A stretch of 54,498 nucleotides of DNA from Prochlorococcus sp. AG-679-M10 (lineage in GTDB: Bacteria; Cyanobacteriota; Cyanobacteriia; PCC-6307; Cyanobiaceae), in assembly GCA_003210655.1 (NCBI GenBank), contig QCUQ01000007.1, positions 1-54,498 of the forward strand, in the 5' to 3' direction. A program made the translations under genes and the position numbers. Positions within the stretch are counted from its first letter, which is position 1; each line of letters starts with the position of its first letter. Below the pieces are notes generated by a model. That model ran no database searches and was not told the origin of the DNA. It worked only from the letters and a program-made list of their open reading frames with translations. This document shows, in pieces, positions 53,731 to 54,498 of the stretch.

Positions 53731-54273
53731 ATGAATTTAGAACAACAACTATTGGACTTACTCCTCTCAAGTCCTAATAGTAAAAAGATTAAAAATATGG
53801 CTGAAGAACTAGAGCAGGAATCAAAATTTACTCTTAGCAAGGATATTGAGAAGTTAAAAGGAATATGGGAGCTTAGATGGAGTAGTTCAAAAGCTCCATT
53901 TCTAAATTACTCTCCTTTTGTTGATAATCTTCAAATTCTTGATCCTTTAAATTTAGATGGTTTGAATTTACTCAAACCTAAAGGAATTAATGCAATTATT
54001 GGAACGGGAATAGTAGCAAAATTGAGGTCTTTAAATCAAAAGAAAATTGGAGTTAGTTTTACTCATGCTGGAATTATTGGACCTTATCTAGGAATAAGGA
54101 AGATAAACGCTTTAACTAAGATTAAAAAAGAACAAAAAGGATGGTTAGAAATTACATTTTTAAGTAAAGATCTTAGAATTTGCAGGGGAGATAAAGGAAC
54201 TTTATTTATTCTTAGAAGAATTGAAGGTAATACCTTATTTGAAAGGTTTCAAGAATTTATAGAGTCTCTCTAA
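53731..54273 (+). CDS. PAP/fibrillin family protein (short paralog)
   Basis: 180 aa. GIWELRWSSSKAPFLNYSPF is the PAP/fibrillin opening, and a lipocalin-like strand series ends in DLRICRGDKGTLFILRR, the family closing motif. About 70 residues shorter than the paralog at 50644-51399. It starts at ATG. It converges with the partial gene at the window end. Confidence 0.85.
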   Translation: MNLEQQLLDLLLSSPNSKKIKNMAEELEQESKFTLSKDIEKLKGIWELRWSSSKAPFLNYSPFVDNLQILDPLNLDGLNLLKPKGINAIIGTGIVAKLRSLNQKKIGVSFTHAGIIGPYLGIRKINALTKIKKEQKGWLEITFLSKDLRICRGDKGTLFILRRIEGNTLFERFQEFIESL

Positions 54274-54280
54274 ATTGTTT

Positions 54281-54498
54281 TTATCTTTTAATCCAAATAT
54301 ATTTTAAAAAAAAGAATATTGGGACATATTTAAAGGACTCTTTTGGTATCTCATATGATAAAAACTTTAATAATTCCTCTATCCAATAACCCATGTCAAA
54401 TCCTAAAAGGTATCTTTCCAAAACGAACCAAAATTCATTATCAAAAATGGTTCTTAAATTAAGGTAGATATATTCCCAATGGAAAGTATTCCAATATT
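54281..54498 (-). CDS. C-terminal part of an aromatic-rich protein, unknown (partial)
   Basis: A leftward frame is open from the window edge to TAA at 54281-54283 (about 71 residues). It reads WNTFHWEYIYLNLRTIFDNE, then FDMGYWIEELLKFLSYEIP, and ends FFFLKYIWIKR. It is rich in Trp, Tyr and Phe. The N-terminus lies outside, so no family can be given. Its length and residue pattern argue for a real gene. Confidence 0.6.
   Translation of the reverse strand, partial: YWNTFHWEYIYLNLRTIFDNEFWFVLERYLLGFDMGYWIEELLKFLSYEIPKESFKYVPIFFFLKYIWIKR

Noticed and set aside
1-54498. tRNA, rRNA, IS elements, prophage genes or CRISPR arrays
   Set aside because: Looked for cloverleaf T-loops, transposase motifs and regularly spaced repeats; none were seen by eye.

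Overview
The window is a low-GC (about 30%), gene-dense, mixed-strand piece of a Prochlorococcus chromosome, most like a high-light-adapted strain (MED4-type). The evidence is the petH-end/zwf/opcA order, single-copy cyanobacterial genes (chlI, petG, crtL, cytM-like, folD, leuA), the small RNA Yfr1 between a guaB-family gene and trxA, and many very short proteins. No tRNA, rRNA, insertion sequence, prophage or CRISPR array was seen.

Region 1 (1-27.6 kb) is core metabolism. It holds the oxidative pentose phosphate start (zwf, opcA), cobyrinate amidation (cobB), isoprenoid and carotenoid genes (GGPP synthase, lycopene cyclase), folD, a 7TM-HD phosphohydrolase, leuA, a GH57 branching enzyme, gyrA, guaB3-like, Yfr1, trxA, hisH, rsmD, petG, cytochrome c, TrmJ/TrmH-type methyltransferase, chlI, ruvC, 5-FCL, sufE, hom and a partial peptide-type ABC transporter.

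Region 2 (27.6-38.7 kb) is more accessory. It holds an alpha/beta hydrolase divergent from an MFS transporter, a PfkB kinase, a lumenal-type pentapeptide protein, and a three-gene ATP-grasp / alpha-E / transglutaminase operon predicted to make or process a peptide-like product. Several small Cys/His or membrane proteins follow.

Region 3 (38.7-44.9 kb) is a zinc-homeostasis block: a WD40 protein translationally overlapped with a CobW/ZNG-type GTPase, then znuA, znuC, zur and znuB. Two 15-bp dyads that agree at 12 of 15 positions lie upstream of cobW and between znuA and znuC. They are the likely Zur operators.

Region 4 (44.9-54.5 kb) is dominated by short proteins of 33-135 aa, many with one membrane helix. 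Recognisable families are DUF1499, OsmC, TM2, Nif11, DUF2839, ssl1498-type, DUF1330 and two PAP/fibrillin paralogs. In its one long gap lie two adjacent small RNAs: a Yfr10-like RNA that presents the Yfr1 core motif in a hairpin loop, and a Yfr2-family RNA with duplicated GGAAACA. A segment at the Yfr2 5' end is antisense to the Yfr1/Yfr10 motif, so this is a compact candidate RNA-RNA regulatory locus. All family assignments come from reading motifs by eye; no database search was run.
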